Assembly: GCA_017525855.1 (NCBI GenBank)
Contig: JAFXSE010000004.1
Coordinates: 1 to 64,000, forward strand
Direction: 5' to 3'
DNA: 64,000 nt
Source of the DNA: Bacilli bacterium
GTDB lineage: Bacteria > Bacillota > Bacilli > RF39 > UBA660
Shown: positions 51,874 to 61,105 of the stretch, piece after piece
Layout of the letters: every line of letters starts with the position of its first letter
Numbering within the stretch: position 1 is the first letter of the stretch
Notes under the pieces: generated by a model
The model's input: the letters and a program-made list of their open reading frames with translations, nothing else
Database searches by the model: none
Told to the model about the DNA's origin: nothing
Position numbers and translations under genes: made by a program

Positions 51874-52386
51874 ATGAAAGATAAAAAAAGCTTAATAATT
51901 TATTTTAGTAGAGCAGATGAAAACTATTTTGGAGGTGAAATGAAATATATAAATAAAGGAAATACTGAAGTTGTTGCTGAATATATTAAAGACATAATAA
52001 AAGCAGATATATTCAAAGTAGAACCTCTAAATTCTTACGCTTCTAATTATATGAAATGTATTGAAGAAGCAAAAATAAGAACAAGAGACCACAATGCACC
52101 AATCAAAGAAAACATTCCTGATATTTCTCAGTATGAAGTTATTTATATAGGTTCTCCAATATATTGGGGTGGAATGCCAGAAGAGTTGTTTACTGCACTA
52201 AAAGGCCATGATTACAATGGAAAAATTATTAGACCATTTACTACTCATGAAGGATCAGGACTTTCTGGAGTTCCTAGCCAATTAAAAGAAATATGTGTAG
52301 GAGCAGAAGTGCTTGAAGGACTTGCAATTTTAGGATCACAAGTAACTACTTCTAAAGCAAAAGTAGAAGAGTGGATTAATCAGTAG
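51874..52386 (+). CDS. Flavodoxin-like protein
   Basis: 170 aa. FMN-phosphate-type start SLIIYFSRADENYF, NTEVVAEYI, IGSPIYWGGMP (isoalloxazine loop) and FTTHEGSGLSGV. It matches the flavodoxin_4 group found in Firmicutes, likely an NAD(P)H-dependent flavin reductase or electron carrier. GGAGGA at 51864-51869 places the ATG at 51874 rather than the upstream TTG. Own TATAAT promoter; terminator follows. Confidence 0.88.
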   Translation: MKDKKSLIIYFSRADENYFGGEMKYINKGNTEVVAEYIKDIIKADIFKVEPLNSYASNYMKCIEEAKIRTRDHNAPIKENIPDISQYEVIYIGSPIYWGGMPEELFTALKGHDYNGKIIRPFTTHEGSGLSGVPSQLKEICVGAEVLEGLAILGSQVTTSKAKVEEWINQ

Positions 52387-52387
52387 A

Positions 52388-52419
52388 AAAACTACATTTT
52401 AGTATAAATGTAGTTTTTT
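52388..52419 (+). terminator. Terminator after the flavodoxin gene
   Basis: AAACTACATTT (52388-52398) pairs with AAATGTAGTTT (52406-52416), T-run. Confidence 0.85.
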
Positions 52420-52514
52420 ATTTGCGTTAATAATTCAAAAATTGTAGTTTTAAATTATAAAAACTTTAAATAAATAACTACATATAGTATAATCTACTTT
52501 AGATGGAGGAAAGT

Positions 52515-53282
52515 ATGATTGAGATAAAAAATGTTTCAAAGGAATTTGAAAAAAATAAAGATAAAAATCACAAAATTAAATTTTTTGCTGATAAAGATAT
52601 TTCTTTTGAAGTTAAAGACGGTGAAATATTAGGCTTATTAGGACCAAATGGAGCAGGAAAAACTACATTACTTCGAATAATTGCCGGTATTATGAGGCCT
52701 ACCTCAGGCAAAGTTATTATTGACAATAAAGATATGAAAAAACATGATATTGAAATCAAAAAGACAATAGCGTTTTTATCAGGTAATACAAAACTATATA
52801 AAGATATATCATGTGTAGAGTTATTAAAAATGTGTTCAGAGTATTACGATATGGATAAAAATACTAGTGGAAAAAGAATAAATGAAGTAGTAAAAAGATT
52901 TGATATGGAACAGTTTAAAAATCAAAGAATAGGTAGTTTATCTACAGGACAGACTCAAAGAGTTGGTGTAGCTAGATGTGTGTTACATGACCCACATAAC
53001 TATATTTTAGATGAAGCAACATCTGGTCTTGATATAATATCAAGCCAAGTAATTCTAGATTTTATAAAAGAAGAAAGAAATAAAGGAAAGTGCATAATAT
53101 ATTCAACTCATTATATGGAAGAAGCAGAAAACATTTGTGATAGAGTTGTATTAATAAACAAAGGAGAAATAATAGCTATTGGAACTCCAAAAGAAATAGA
53201 AAAAAGCACTAAAACAACCAATATCAGAGATGCATTCTTTAAATTAATTGGAGGTAATTACAATGAAATGGAAGAACATTAA
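52515..53282 (+). CDS. ABC exporter ATPase, NatA-like
   Basis: About 255 aa. LLGPNGAGKTTLLRI (Walker A), LSTGQTQRVGVARC (signature), YILDEATSGLDI (Walker B), STHYMEEAE (H-loop). Matches NatA of the NatAB sodium exporter group. GGAGG at 52505-52509 favours the ATG at 52515. Overlaps natB-like by 20 bases. Confidence 0.88.
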   Translation: MIEIKNVSKEFEKNKDKNHKIKFFADKDISFEVKDGEILGLLGPNGAGKTTLLRIIAGIMRPTSGKVIIDNKDMKKHDIEIKKTIAFLSGNTKLYKDISCVELLKMCSEYYDMDKNTSGKRINEVVKRFDMEQFKNQRIGSLSTGQTQRVGVARCVLHDPHNYILDEATSGLDIISSQVILDFIKEERNKGKCIIYSTHYMEEAENICDRVVLINKGEIIAIGTPKEIEKSTKTTNIRDAFFKLIGGNYNEMEEH

Positions 53283-54408
53283 AACAACTATATTTAAAGA
53301 ACTAAGAGGAATTGTAAGAGATAAAAAATCTATTCAAAAACTAGTATTTTACCCTTTACTAATACCACTAGTAATTATATTATTTGGTTTTCTATTTGAC
53401 TCTGTTAATGAAACAAAATATGTTGTAGGTACAAATTATAAATTAACAAATGAAGAAATTAGTATTATTAAAGACTTAGATAGTATATCTATAAAGGAAT
53501 ATGATACTGTTGAGAAATTAAAAAAGGCATATAAGAATAATAAAATTGAGGGATATATCATCCAAAATAATAATACTTATACTATTTATACAGATATATC
53601 ACAAAATAGTGGAGAAATTATTTCTTCTATAGCTAACTCATATTTAGAATCATATAATCAAGTATTAGGAAATAAGTATTTAACTGAGAATGGTATTGAT
53701 TCTAATAAAGTGTTTAATAATATTATAATTGAATCTGAATCACTAACCAAAAATGATTCTAATATAATGACTAATTTAATATTTAGTTTAGTCATTACAT
53801 ATATAATCATGATTGTAGTTATGGTTTGTATAGTAGTAGTAACTGATGCTACTTCTGGAGAAAAAGAAAGAGGAACGTTGGAAACTATACTTACTTTTCC
53901 TATAAAAAGTTCAGAATTAGTTATGGGAAAATATTTAGCAACAACATCTTTAGGATTTATAATTGGTTTAGTATCATACTTACTTTCTATTCCTACTTTT
54001 TATATAGGAAAATCAATGTTTAAATCATATGAAGAGATTGTATTCGTTACAAATTTTAAATCAATTGCTTTAGTAATCCTTGTTATATTTTTAACATCTC
54101 TTCTTTCAGCAGGAATTTGTATGGCACTTGCAGGAAAGGCCAAAACATATAAAGAAGCTCAATCATCTCTTCAATTTATGTCAATTTTACCGATGATACC
54201 ATATTTCTTAAAAGTTATGGAAATAAATAATGGTTTATTTAATTTAATTCCAATTGCCAACTGTGGTTCTGCATTAAATGACATAGTAATGAATACTATC
54301 AATTATAAAACCTTACTTATCATTATTGGCACTACCATTATTTATACTGTCATGATTCTAATGTATATATCTAAACAATATAAAAAAGAAGAAACATTAT
54401 TTTCGTAA
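53263..54408 (+). CDS. ABC-2 permease, NatB-like
   Basis: 381 aa. One N-terminal helix, a 150-residue extracytoplasmic domain, then five helices, which is the NatB/ABC2_membrane_3 layout. Conserved cytoplasmic segment SGEKERGTLETILTFPIKSSELVMGKY is clear. GGAGG at 53250-53254 sets the ATG at 53263. Forms an exporter with the preceding ATPase; sodium or a peptide are both possible cargoes. Confidence 0.87.
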   Translation: MKWKNIKTTIFKELRGIVRDKKSIQKLVFYPLLIPLVIILFGFLFDSVNETKYVVGTNYKLTNEEISIIKDLDSISIKEYDTVEKLKKAYKNNKIEGYIIQNNNTYTIYTDISQNSGEIISSIANSYLESYNQVLGNKYLTENGIDSNKVFNNIIIESESLTKNDSNIMTNLIFSLVITYIIMIVVMVCIVVVTDATSGEKERGTLETILTFPIKSSELVMGKYLATTSLGFIIGLVSYLLSIPTFYIGKSMFKSYEEIVFVTNFKSIALVILVIFLTSLLSAGICMALAGKAKTYKEAQSSLQFMSILPMIPYFLKVMEINNGLFNLIPIANCGSALNDIVMNTINYKTLLIIIGTTIIYTVMILMYISKQYKKEETLFS

Positions 54409-54425
54409 TAAACAATACTAATTAT

Positions 54426-54456
54426 AAAAATGTGAACAAAGTATTCACATTTTTCT
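54426..54456 (+). terminator. Terminator after the NatB-like gene
   Basis: AAATGTGAA (54428-54436) pairs with TTCACATTT (54444-54452), T-run. Confidence 0.85.
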
Positions 54457-54461
54457 TTAAT

Positions 54462-54530
54462 AAAAAAGAGCACAAATTGTGCTCATCTATATACAGAGGA
54501 TCTTCACACATAATAGTGAACCTTCCTCAC
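54462..54530 (-). ncRNA. Candidate small RNA with its own terminator (minus strand)
   Basis: Read on the minus strand: a nested hairpin (GAGGA/TCCTC enclosing TTCAC/GTGAA, 54496-54528), a short linker, then GAGCAC-loop-GTGCTC (54468-54484) followed by T6, a textbook intrinsic terminator. No minus-strand gene lies upstream that this could terminate. A TATATT/TATTAT stretch near 54532-54541 could be its -10. Family not recognised; transcription not shown. Confidence 0.4.
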
Positions 54531-54573
54531 TAATATAATATGTAAATCAAAAATAAATATACATAAAATTAAC

Positions 54574-54602
54574 TGTTTATTAAAAAAAATATTGTGTATA
54601 AT
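54574..54602 (+). promoter_or_regulatory. prfB promoter
   Basis: TATAAT at 54597-54602 with a weak TGTTTA 17 bases upstream, directly before AAGGAAGAGG and the prfB ATG. Confidence 0.5.
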
Positions 54603-54623
54603 AATAAAAGGAAGAGGAATGCT

Positions 54624-55713
54624 ATGGAAAAAAATGAAATTAAAAGAGAATTAAATAAATTAAATGAAAAAGTACTAGATTTATGGAGGTCACTTTGACA
54701 TAGAAGAAAAGTCTCTTGAAATAACAAGATTAACTAAGGAAACTAACATACCTAACTTTTGGGATGACCCTAAAAAAGCTGAGGCTATTTTAAAAGAAAT
54801 AAATAGTTTAAAAAGTATAGTCGAACCAGTACAAAAACTTAAAAATAATATTGAAACATCAAAAGAATTGATTGAAATAATTGAAAGTGAAGAGGAATTA
54901 GAAGAAATAGAACAAGAACTTTTAAATGGTCAAAAAAAGCTAGATGAATTAAGTTTACTTCTATTATTAAATGAACCTTATGATAAAAATGATTGTATTT
55001 TAGAAATACATAGTGGTGCAGGTGGAACAGAAGCGTGTGATTGGGCCAATATGTTGTTAAGAATGTATACAAGGTATGCAGAAAAACACGGATATAAAAT
55101 AAACGTACTTGATATACAAGATGGAGAAGAAGCCGGAATAAAGAGTTGTTCACTAGAAATAAAAGGTGAAAATGCCTATGGATACCTAAAAAATGAAAAA
55201 GGGGTACATCGTCTAGTTAGATTATCTCCTTTTGACTCTAATAACAGAAGACACACTTCATTTGCATCAGTTGAAGTTACCCCTAAAATAGATAATAGTA
55301 TTAATGTAGAAATAAATGAAAAAGATTTAAAAATAGATGTATATCGTTCTAGCGGAAAAGGTGGACAAGGAGTAAATACAACAGACTCAGCTGTAAGAAT
55401 TACTCACTTACCTACCAAAATAGTAGTTACTTGTCAAAATGAAAGAAGTCAAATACAAAATAAAGAAACTGCAATGAATGTATTAAAAAGTAAATTAATA
55501 GTTTTAGAAGAAGAAAAAAGAAAAAGTGAATTAAATAATATAAAAGGAGAAACTTCAAATATAGAATTTGGTTCACAAATACGAAGTTATGTTCTTCACC
55601 CATATTCAATGATAAAAGATCATAGAACAAATACTGAAACTAGTAATGTTAATAAAGTGTTAGATGGAGATATTGATATATTTATAGAAGATAATTTAAA
55701 AAGGGGAAAATAA
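54624..55713 (+). CDS. prfB: Peptide chain release factor 2, with programmed +1 frameshift
   Basis: The ATG at 54624 opens 24 codons ending CTT-TGA (TGA 54696-54698). A GGAGG (54685-54689) lies three bases before the CTT. Slipping one base (CTT-T-GAC) enters the long frame, giving 362 aa. This is the classic RF2 autoregulatory frameshift: RF2 shortage stalls at UGA and favours shifting. The body has SPF (LSPFDSNNRR), the UGA anticodon-mimic, and GGQ in [14 protein letters not shown]. The frame starting at 54868 is only the tail. Confidence 0.96.
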
Positions 55714-55714
55714 T

Positions 55715-56587
55715 ATGAAACTATCTTTTAGTAATGATGTATTAGAAAGGATTTATAAAAAAGATAAACTTAAAAGACTTATTGAATTATTTATAGGGTT
55801 AACATTGTCATCACTATCATTTAATCTTTTTCTTCACCCCAATAATTTAGTATCAGGGGGCGTAAGTGGCTTATCAATAATTTTTGAAGATTTGCTTAAT
55901 ATAAAGCCTTCAATTTTTATGCTAACAGTAAATATAATACTTCTTATATTAAGCTATTTACTACTCGGTAAAGAAAAAACCCTTCATTCCATAGTAGGAG
56001 CACTATTATTTCCTATATTTGTTGAGCTTACATCGGGAGTAACTAAATATATACATGTAGAGCAAAATCAATTGCTATTAGCGACTCTTTTCGCGGGAGT
56101 TGTAACAGGAACAGGTTCTGGATTAATATATAAAGCTGGTTATACTTCTGGAGGTACAGATATCATTAATCAAATACTTTCTAAATATTTTAAGGTTAGC
56201 CTAGGAAATGCCATGTATTTTAGCGATGGTCTGATAATACTTTTAAGCGGATTTATATTTGGTATAAATAAGATTATGTATGGACTATTACTACTTTATT
56301 TAATAAGCTATATGACAGACAAAGTAATAATAGGTATATCTCAATCAAAAGCATTTTATATCATAACAGACGAACCAGAAAAAATTAAACATTACATTAT
56401 TGAAAAACTACATCACAGTGTTACTAATTTTTCTGCTAAAGGTGGTTTTAAAGGAGAAAAAAGTACTGTTTTAATGACTGCTTTGCCAACAAAAGAATAC
56501 TATAAGTTAAAAAATGGCATACTACAAATAGATAAAAATGCATTCTTTTTAGTGACTGATGCATATGAAGTAGTAGGAGGAGAATAA
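55715..56587 (+). CDS. YitT-family membrane protein (first of two)
   Basis: 290 aa. Six membrane helices in the first 200 residues (LFLHPNNLVSGGVSGLSII, GLIYKAGYTSGGTDIINQI), then a C-terminal DUF2179 domain (AFYIITDEPEKIKHYIIEKL, FLVTDAYEVVGG). YitT proteins are common in Firmicutes; transport role unproven. One base after prfB and overlapping the second copy by one base. Confidence 0.92.
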   Translation: MKLSFSNDVLERIYKKDKLKRLIELFIGLTLSSLSFNLFLHPNNLVSGGVSGLSIIFEDLLNIKPSIFMLTVNIILLILSYLLLGKEKTLHSIVGALLFPIFVELTSGVTKYIHVEQNQLLLATLFAGVVTGTGSGLIYKAGYTSGGTDIINQILSKYFKVSLGNAMYFSDGLIILLSGFIFGINKIMYGLLLLYLISYMTDKVIIGISQSKAFYIITDEPEKIKHYIIEKLHHSVTNFSAKGGFKGEKSTVLMTALPTKEYYKLKNGILQIDKNAFFLVTDAYEVVGGE

Positions 56588-57459
56588 TGAAAGAAAAAGA
56601 AATAACAGAAAAAATACTAATGAAATCAAAAACATCAAACATATATCGTTATATTCAACTAGTTTTTTCTCTTTTTATTTTAGCTCTTTTATATAATTTT
56701 TTTATCCAACCTGCATATTTAACTACTGGCGGTGTTAATGGAATTGCTATTTTATTAAAATACTTATTTAGAATAAAGCCAGTTATTACTATTTCAATTA
56801 TTTCCTTTTTTCTCTTAATACTTAATTATTTGTTTCTAGGTAAAGAAAGAACAAAAGGAACTTTACTAGCTACAATACTTTATCCTCTTTTTATACATCT
56901 AACTAGTTATTTAAAGCCTTTAATAGACATAAATATGAATGATATGTTGATTATATCAATCTTTATTGGAGTAATAGGAGGAATATGTAATGGCTTAATA
57001 TATAAAACGGGATTTAATAATGGCGGATTACCAGTAATAAGTCAAATTTTATTTCATAAATTTAAAATTCCTATGGGTAAAACTAATTTAGCTATTAATT
57101 CAATTATTGTTTTAATAGGTGGCTATTATTTTGGTTTTACTATGATAATGTATGCTATTATAATTAACTATATAAATAGTGTTGTTGTTGATAAAATATT
57201 ATTAGGTATTTCAAGAAATAAATCAATATACATAGTAACTGAAAAAACTCAAGAAATAAAAGATTTTATTACTAATGAAATGAAGCATACAGTAACAGTT
57301 TTTAAAGCAGAAGGAGCGTATAGTGGTAAGAAAAAAGATATAATCTTATCAATAATTCCAACTAGAGAGTATTTTCAAATAACTGAAAGTATTAAACTTT
57401 TAGATCCTGAAATTTTTTATGTAGTAAGTGATGCATATGAAGTAAAAGGTGCAAAATAG
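56587..57459 (+). CDS. YitT-family membrane protein (second of two)
   Basis: 290 aa, same architecture as its upstream neighbour: YLTTGGVNGIAILLKYLF, LIYKTGFNNGGLPVISQIL, DUF2179 tail ending FYVVSDAYEVKG. The two copies differ strongly (only motif-level identity), so the duplication is old. In the second copy Asn-Gly-Gly-Leu replaces Ser-Gly-Gly-Thr-Asp, so a polar Asp is lost from a core helix. May act as a heterodimer with the first. Confidence 0.92.
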   Translation: MKEKEITEKILMKSKTSNIYRYIQLVFSLFILALLYNFFIQPAYLTTGGVNGIAILLKYLFRIKPVITISIISFFLLILNYLFLGKERTKGTLLATILYPLFIHLTSYLKPLIDINMNDMLIISIFIGVIGGICNGLIYKTGFNNGGLPVISQILFHKFKIPMGKTNLAINSIIVLIGGYYFGFTMIMYAIIINYINSVVVDKILLGISRNKSIYIVTEKTQEIKDFITNEMKHTVTVFKAEGAYSGKKKDIILSIIPTREYFQITESIKLLDPEIFYVVSDAYEVKGAK

Positions 57460-57492
57460 ACATTATCTTTCAAATTTAGATAATGTCTTTTA
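57458..57492 (+). terminator. Terminator between the YitT genes and ftsE
   Basis: AGACATTATCT (57458-57468), 9-base loop, AGATAATGTCT (57478-57488): perfect 11-bp stem, then T-run. Confidence 0.88.
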
Positions 57493-57510
57493 TTGTCGAA
57501 AAATTTATGA

Positions 57511-57516
57511 TATAAT
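57511..57516 (+). promoter_or_regulatory. -10 element of the ftsEX-hydrolase operon
   Basis: TATAAT preceded by TGA, 31 bases before the ftsE GTG. Confidence 0.55.
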
Positions 57517-57541
57517 TATAAAAGCTAAGGTGGTAGATATA

Positions 57542-58240
57542 GTGGATATAATAAGATTAAAAAATGTTCAAAAGAAATATAAAAATGGTGTAACTGCAAT
57601 CCATGATTTAAATCTCTCCATAGAAAAAGGATCTTTTGTATTTGTAATAGGTGATTCTGGTTCAGGAAAAAGTACCTTAATGAAGTTACTATATAGGGAA
57701 GAAAAACCAACTAGTGGACAAATTGTAGTTGGAGGAATAAATGTTGCAAAATTAAGAAATAACAAAGTATATAAATTGAGAAGAAAACTAGGAATAGTTT
57801 TTCAAGATTATAGATTATTACCTAAACTTACAGTATATGAAAATGTAGCTTTTGCTATGGAAGTAATAGGCGCAACAAAGCAAGAAACTAGAAAAAAAGT
57901 ACTAAAAGCATTAGAAATGGTTGGATTAAAAAATAAAGTTCATAATTATCCAACACAACTTTCTGGAGGAGAACAGCAAAGGGTTGCTATTGCTCGTGCT
58001 ATTGTTAATAATCCCAAAATGTTACTTTGCGATGAACCTACTGGTAATCTAGATCCTACTATGAGTATGGAGATTATGAAAGTACTTGATGATATTAATA
58101 AAAATTTAGGTACAACAATAATAGTAGTTACACATGATAAAGTAATTGTTAACAAAATGAAAAAACAAGTTATTACATTAAAAGAAGGAAGACTTGTAAA
58201 TAATACAGAGAAAGGAACATACGATAATGAAAGTGCTTAG
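57542..58240 (+). CDS. ftsE: Cell-division ABC ATPase FtsE
   Basis: 232 aa. IIRLKNVQKKYKNGVTAIHDLNL, Walker A VIGDSGSGKSTLMKLLYREEKP, FQDYRLLPKLTVYENVAFAM, signature LSGGEQQRVAIAR, LLCDEPTGNLDP and VTHDK. YREE after Walker A is typical of FtsE. The open frame reaches 57449, but AAGGTGG at 57526-57532 fits the GTG at 57542. Overlaps ftsX by 14 bases. Confidence 0.95.
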   Translation: MDIIRLKNVQKKYKNGVTAIHDLNLSIEKGSFVFVIGDSGSGKSTLMKLLYREEKPTSGQIVVGGINVAKLRNNKVYKLRRKLGIVFQDYRLLPKLTVYENVAFAMEVIGATKQETRKKVLKALEMVGLKNKVHNYPTQLSGGEQQRVAIARAIVNNPKMLLCDEPTGNLDPTMSMEIMKVLDDINKNLGTTIIVVTHDKVIVNKMKKQVITLKEGRLVNNTEKGTYDNESA

Positions 58241-59132
58241 AATGTTAGGAAGAAGTATTCGAGATGCATTTAAAAGTGTATTTCGTAACTTTAGTTTATC
58301 ACTTGCCTCTATTTCATGTATTGCAATTACATTAATTATAGTAGCAGTCTCTATTGTAATTTCATTTAACGTAGAAAACTTTACAGAAGAGATTGAAAAA
58401 GATTTAACAATAGTGGTGTTTGTAGATAATAGTGCAACAGAAAAAGATATTCAAAATATCAAATCGGAATTAGAAAATATAGATGATATTAATAAAAAAG
58501 AAATAATTTACAAAACAAAAAAACAAGTAAAAGAAGATATTTCAAAAGAATCTGACGTATTTAAAATGGTAATGGAAGATTGGGATGATAAAGATAATCC
58601 CTTAAAAGATACATTTCAAGTAAAAGTAAAAGATGCAGAAAAAATAGGATTAACAGCAAAAAAAATAAAGAAAATAGATAAAGTTTCTGTAGTTAGATAT
58701 GGAGAGGGCATGGTTGAAAAAATGGTATCAGCATTTGATACTGTTAAGAAAATTACGTACATTGCTGTTATCGCTTTAGTTGTAGTTACAGTATTTTTAA
58801 TAGTTAATACTATAAAGCTTACTATTTTTTCAAGAAAAAAAGAAATTGGCATTATGCGCTTAGTAGGAGCTAGTAATTTTACTATTAAGACACCATTTAT
58901 CATAGAAGGTATGGTTTTAGGTATGATAGGTTCTCTTCTACCAATTTGTTTAATAATATTTGGCTATCCTGCTTTATATAACAGATTAAATGGATATGTA
59001 TTCTCACCTTTAATTAGTTTAATAGATGCCAAACCGTTTATATACAATACATCTCTTATTATTCTAATAATTGGAATTATAGTAGGTATGATAGGTAGTT
59101 CACACGCTGTAAGAAAGTACTTAAAGGTGTAA
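58227..59132 (+). CDS. ftsX: Cell-division protein FtsX
   Basis: 301 aa. Cytoplasmic N-terminus, helix 1 (about 26-48), extracytoplasmic domain of about 125 residues, then three helices with the FtsX region SRKKEIGIMRLVGASNFTIKTPFIIEG. With FtsE it gates a cell-wall hydrolase; the gene directly downstream encodes such a coiled-coil M23 protein. Confidence 0.95.
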   Translation: MKVLRMLGRSIRDAFKSVFRNFSLSLASISCIAITLIIVAVSIVISFNVENFTEEIEKDLTIVVFVDNSATEKDIQNIKSELENIDDINKKEIIYKTKKQVKEDISKESDVFKMVMEDWDDKDNPLKDTFQVKVKDAEKIGLTAKKIKKIDKVSVVRYGEGMVEKMVSAFDTVKKITYIAVIALVVVTVFLIVNTIKLTIFSRKKEIGIMRLVGASNFTIKTPFIIEGMVLGMIGSLLPICLIIFGYPALYNRLNGYVFSPLISLIDAKPFIYNTSLIILIIGIIVGMIGSSHAVRKYLKV

Positions 59133-59133
59133 T

Positions 59134-60294
59134 ATGAATAGTAAAGTAAAAATATTATTAACACTTTTAATTTTTGGTTTTGTACTTTTACCAGCTAACA
59201 CTCATGCAGTCACATTAAAAGAATATGAAGATGCAGTTGCAAAATACACAAAAGAGTTAAAAGAAAAAGAAGCAAAAATAGCAAAAAGTGAAGAGGAAAT
59301 AGCTCAAGTAAAGAAAAATATAGCAAATGCAGAAAGCAAAATTGCAGCTACGCAAAAAGAAATACAAACTCTACAAGAGGAAATTGAAATTAGTAATCAA
59401 AACATTGCTAAAAAAAGTGCTGAAAGTAAGAAAGTAATGTCATACTATCAAATAGAAAATGGTGAAAATGCCTATTTAGAGTATGCCTTTGGAGCGGAGA
59501 GTATTACTGATATGATTTATCGTATGTCAATTGTTGAACAATTAACAGAATATAACGATAAAGTTATGAAAGAGTTAAGAAAACTAGTAGAAGAAAACAC
59601 TAGAAAGAAAAATGAACTAAGTAAAAAGGAAGAAGAGCTAAAAGCTTTAAAAAAACAACTTGAAAGTGAAAAAGAAAGAATTCAAGCAGAAATAAAAGGA
59701 ATTGAAGGTACAATCCCAGATACTAAAGGACAAATTGCCTTATATCAAAAGCGAGTAGACTATTATAAGAGTAAAGGATGTAAATCAAATGACGTTATTG
59801 GAGTTACCTGTGATGTCCCTAAAAAAGTAACCCCAACAGGAAAAGTATCTCCAGGAGCTTTAATTGGAGCCAATGGTTTTAGATATCCAGTAGATGGTGG
59901 TTGGATTAGTTGGGCTTATGGCAGTGGCGGTCATAAAGGTGTCGATATCGTAAGAGGCTGTGGAACACCTATATATGCAGTAGCGCCAGGAAGAGTATAC
60001 TATACAGGAAATACTCTTGATGTATATCATGCATATATGGTTATTTTAGTTCACAATGTCAATGGAAGACTTGTCTTTTCACAATATGCGCATGTTCAAT
60101 CAAACATACCAGTATCAGTAGGACAAGATGTTGATACAAATACAATCTTAGCCTATATGGGATCAACAGGATATTCAACAGGATGTCACCTACATTTGGA
60201 AATGGCCCATGACTATGGCTGGGGATATAATACTGATTATTATACATACATTAGACATATAATAAATCCATTCATATATGTTCCAAGACCATAA
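59134..60294 (+). CDS. FtsEX-associated coiled-coil M23 murein hydrolase
   Basis: 386 aa. Signal peptide at residues 1-25 (FVLLPANTHAV), long coiled coils at about 27-110 and 140-200, then linker and a C-terminal M23 domain with ligands in GHKGVD and CHLHLEM. Two Cys pairs flank the domain (CKSNDVIGVTC; GCGTP and GCHLH). This is the CwlO/PcsB/EnvC layout whose coiled coil docks on FtsX; unlike EnvC the zinc ligands are intact. Starts two bases after ftsX. A UUCG-loop terminator follows. Confidence 0.92.
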   Translation: MNSKVKILLTLLIFGFVLLPANTHAVTLKEYEDAVAKYTKELKEKEAKIAKSEEEIAQVKKNIANAESKIAATQKEIQTLQEEIEISNQNIAKKSAESKKVMSYYQIENGENAYLEYAFGAESITDMIYRMSIVEQLTEYNDKVMKELRKLVEENTRKKNELSKKEEELKALKKQLESEKERIQAEIKGIEGTIPDTKGQIALYQKRVDYYKSKGCKSNDVIGVTCDVPKKVTPTGKVSPGALIGANGFRYPVDGGWISWAYGSGGHKGVDIVRGCGTPIYAVAPGRVYYTGNTLDVYHAYMVILVHNVNGRLVFSQYAHVQSNIPVSVGQDVDTNTILAYMGSTGYSTGCHLHLEMAHDYGWGYNTDYYTYIRHIINPFIYVPRP

Positions 60295-60318
60295 AGAATC
60301 TTCGGATTCTTTTTTTAA
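60293..60318 (+). terminator. Terminator after the ftsEX operon
   Basis: AAAGAATC-TTCG-GATTCTTT: perfect stem with a UUCG tetraloop and T-run; it overlaps the stop codon. Confidence 0.92.
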
Positions 60319-60374
60319 ACAAAAATTGTGGAAAAAAAGTAAGTGTGTTATACTATAAAATGAAGGAGTAACAT

Positions 60375-61097
60375 ATGGATTCAGATAAAATAGGACATCT
60401 AATACTAGAACTTAGAAAAAAAAATAATTTAACTCAAAAAGATCTAGCTTCAAAATTTGGAGTTACATCTCAAGCTGTATCAAAGTGGGAGCGAGGACTT
60501 GCAATACCAGATATCCTAATTCTGAAACAAATAAGCGAAGAATTCAATCTTGATATAAATGACTTAATAAGTGGAAAAAACACAAATAAGAAAAATAAGA
60601 TTTCAAAATACTTTCCCATATTTATAATAATAATATTAATTATATTAGTCATGATATTAATATTCTTAAACATAAATAATAAATTTAAATTTTCTACCTT
60701 ATCATCTAATAATAAAGACTTTAAAGTAGAAGGCGTAGTAGCATACACCAAAGATAAAAAGTCAATATATATATCAAAAGTAAATTTATTAGATAATGAA
60801 AAAGAAAAGGAAGAATATGTAGTTGCAGAATGCAGTTTATATGAAATAGAGGGCAATAAAGAAACTAAAATATCTCAATGTGGTGATATAAAACATTACA
60901 ATAACTTTAATAAAGATAATGCCCATACATTATCATACTTATTACAAGACATAAGCTTTAATGTAGACAATTATAAATCAATGTGTAAAAACTTATCATC
61001 TAACAACCTTTATTTAAAAATAAATGCGATAGATATTAATAATAAAGTAATAACATATCAAGTACCATTAACTTTGAATGAAGATTGTGAAAAATAG
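60375..61097 (+). CDS. XRE-family regulator with one membrane helix and an extracytoplasmic domain
   Basis: 240 aa. Helix-turn-helix (IGHLILELRKKNNLTQKDLASKF, SQAVSKWERGLAIPD, DINDLISGKN), membrane helix at about 80-102, then about 135 residues outside with three Cys (VVAECSLYEIEG, ISQCGDI, SMCKNL). TATACT-like promoter and GAAGGAG ribosome site. Eight bases before the thioredoxin-like gene, so the two probably form a unit, and the Cys-bearing sensor with a thiol protein hints at redox or protein-folding stress; inference. Confidence 0.82.
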   Translation: MDSDKIGHLILELRKKNNLTQKDLASKFGVTSQAVSKWERGLAIPDILILKQISEEFNLDINDLISGKNTNKKNKISKYFPIFIIIILIILVMILIFLNINNKFKFSTLSSNNKDFKVEGVVAYTKDKKSIYISKVNLLDNEKEKEEYVVAECSLYEIEGNKETKISQCGDIKHYNNFNKDNAHTLSYLLQDISFNVDNYKSMCKNLSSNNLYLKINAIDINNKVITYQVPLTLNEDCEK

Positions 61098-61105
61098 GAG
61101 GAAAA

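Noticed and set aside
54624..54698. prfB as a broken gene
   Set aside because: The break is the standard CTT-T-GAC slippery site with an SD-like motif, so it is programmed.
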